A DNA stretch of 17,339 nt from Cryomorphaceae bacterium (GTDB lineage: Bacteria > Bacteroidota > Bacteroidia > Flavobacteriales > Crocinitomicaceae): contig JAJTDX010000059.1 in assembly GCA_021298235.1 (NCBI GenBank), forward strand, positions 1-17,339, written 5' to 3'. Positions 16,775-17,339 of this stretch are shown here, piece after piece. The position numbers and the translations under genes were made by a program. Numbering within the stretch: the stretch's first letter is position 1; each line of letters opens with the position of its first letter. The notes under the pieces were generated by a model that saw only the letters and a list, made by a program, of their open reading frames with translations, was not told the DNA's origin and did no database searches.

Positions 16775-17239
16775 ATGTTAACAAAAGAACAAAAGAGGGA
16801 GGCAAATGAGTTGTTTTGGGGAGGTTTTAAAACCTTTTCTAAACGCTACAAATCTTCAAATGGCAGAAGAATGAGCTGGGGAAATTACCCTTCGGATGTG
16901 AAGGATATTTATATACGTCTCCATGCCGACACTGCCATGGCGATGGTGTCCATGGATATTCAACCAAAAGATCCGGGAGTTAGAGCTATTCTTTGGGAAC
17001 AAATGAATGAGCTGAAAAAGGTGATGGAGGAAACTATGGCCAATAAACCTCAATGGATTGAACATTTAAATTTACCTGACGGGAGAATTATTTCAAGAAT
17101 TGCCTGGAAAAAAGAACATGTTAATTTTTTGAATCCGGATGAACACAAAGAGATCTATGAGTTCTTCATGTCCATCCTCTTACCCTTCGATGCGTTTTAT
17201 CAAGAATTCAAAGATATCCTTATCAATCTCACGGATTAA
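16775..17239 (+). CDS. DUF4268-family protein
   Basis: The 154-residue product matches the DUF4268 pattern: ANELFWGGFKTFSKRY near the start, SWGNYPSDVKDIYIRLHAD (34-52) in the middle, LWEQMNELKK, then GRIISRIAWKKEHVNFLNPDEH, ending in an aromatic helix (IYEFFMSILLPFDAFYQEF). DUF4268 domains occur alone in Bacteroidota and fused to nuclease-like domains elsewhere, but no function is established that I can name. No signal peptide or membrane segment is present, so it is probably cytoplasmic. The ATG at 16775 is the first in frame. It is divergent from the ABC operon across an 80-base AT-rich gap. The following secreted-protein gene starts 23 bases after its stop. Confidence 0.85.
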   Translation: MLTKEQKREANELFWGGFKTFSKRYKSSNGRRMSWGNYPSDVKDIYIRLHADTAMAMVSMDIQPKDPGVRAILWEQMNELKKVMEETMANKPQWIEHLNLPDGRIISRIAWKKEHVNFLNPDEHKEIYEFFMSILLPFDAFYQEFKDILINLTD

Positions 17240-17262
17240 AGGAGAATCATTAATTTAGCCAC

Positions 17263-17339
17263 ATGAGGTGTTTTTCAAGCTTGCTTGCTCTTATCTTTTC
17301 AACCAGCTTAATTGCACAGGTTGATATTCTGACAGAGGA
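17263..17339 (+). CDS. Start of a secreted protein (cut by window edge)
   Basis: Twenty-five codons from the ATG at 17263 stay open to the window end and encode MRCFSSLLALIFSTSLIAQ, a clear signal peptide with probable cleavage after AQ, followed by VDILTE. The rest is outside the window, so no function can be assigned. It is probably co-transcribed with the DUF4268 gene. Confidence 0.65.
   Translation, partial: MRCFSSLLALIFSTSLIAQVDILTE

Overview
The window looks like a chromosomal stretch of a Bacteroidota bacterium, probably Flavobacteriales or a near relative. This is inferred from low GC, the almost complete absence of Shine-Dalgarno sequences, several TAnnTTTG -7 promoter elements, a pyrG-yidC pair whose YidC begins MDRN, a LytS/LytTR two-component pair, a DUF4268 protein and a 'type 23 polymorphic toxin' family protein. 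Genes are densely packed. No gap between genes exceeds about 100 bases, and no tRNA, rRNA, CRISPR, insertion sequence or phage gene was seen.

Layout. At 1-2358 (minus strand) lie the start of yidC, cut by the window edge, and pyrG (CTP synthase), overlapping end to start behind a good Bacteroidota-type promoter. At 2397-3302 (minus) is a secreted protein of the toxin-23 family that looks more like an outer-membrane beta barrel. Divergent from it, 3377-5088 (plus) encodes a LytS-type histidine kinase and a LytTR response regulator. The kinase reading frame lacks a normal start codon in front of its conserved first membrane helix. At 5095-6733 (minus) are a CvfB-like S1 RNA-binding protein and a tandem universal stress protein. 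At 6820-10623 (minus) a likely transcription unit holds, in order of transcription, a YcbB-type L,D-transpeptidase lipoprotein broken by a one-base frameshift, rpe, a DinB-fold protein and an unrecognised secreted protein. At 10693-12182 (plus) are a rhomboid protease and a class IV PLP aminotransferase. At 12258-16694 (minus) an overlapping three-gene operon encodes an ABC half-transporter, a HlyD adaptor and a TolC-like outer-membrane protein. At 16775-17239 (plus) is a DUF4268 protein, followed by the first 25 codons of a secreted protein that runs off the window.

How the parts fit. The ABC-HlyD-TolC operon is built like a tripartite type I exporter, but every catalytic motif of its ATPase domain is lost. 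Its membrane, adaptor and outer-membrane parts look intact. This is the most unusual object in the window. The other points worth a second look are the two one-base frame disruptions (kinase start and L,D-transpeptidase), the barrel-like 'toxin 23' protein with no toxin or immunity context, and the possibility that this protein is a target of the adjacent two-component system. The remaining genes are ordinary housekeeping or accessory functions: pyrimidine nucleotide synthesis, membrane protein insertion, pentose phosphate pathway, stress, cell wall.
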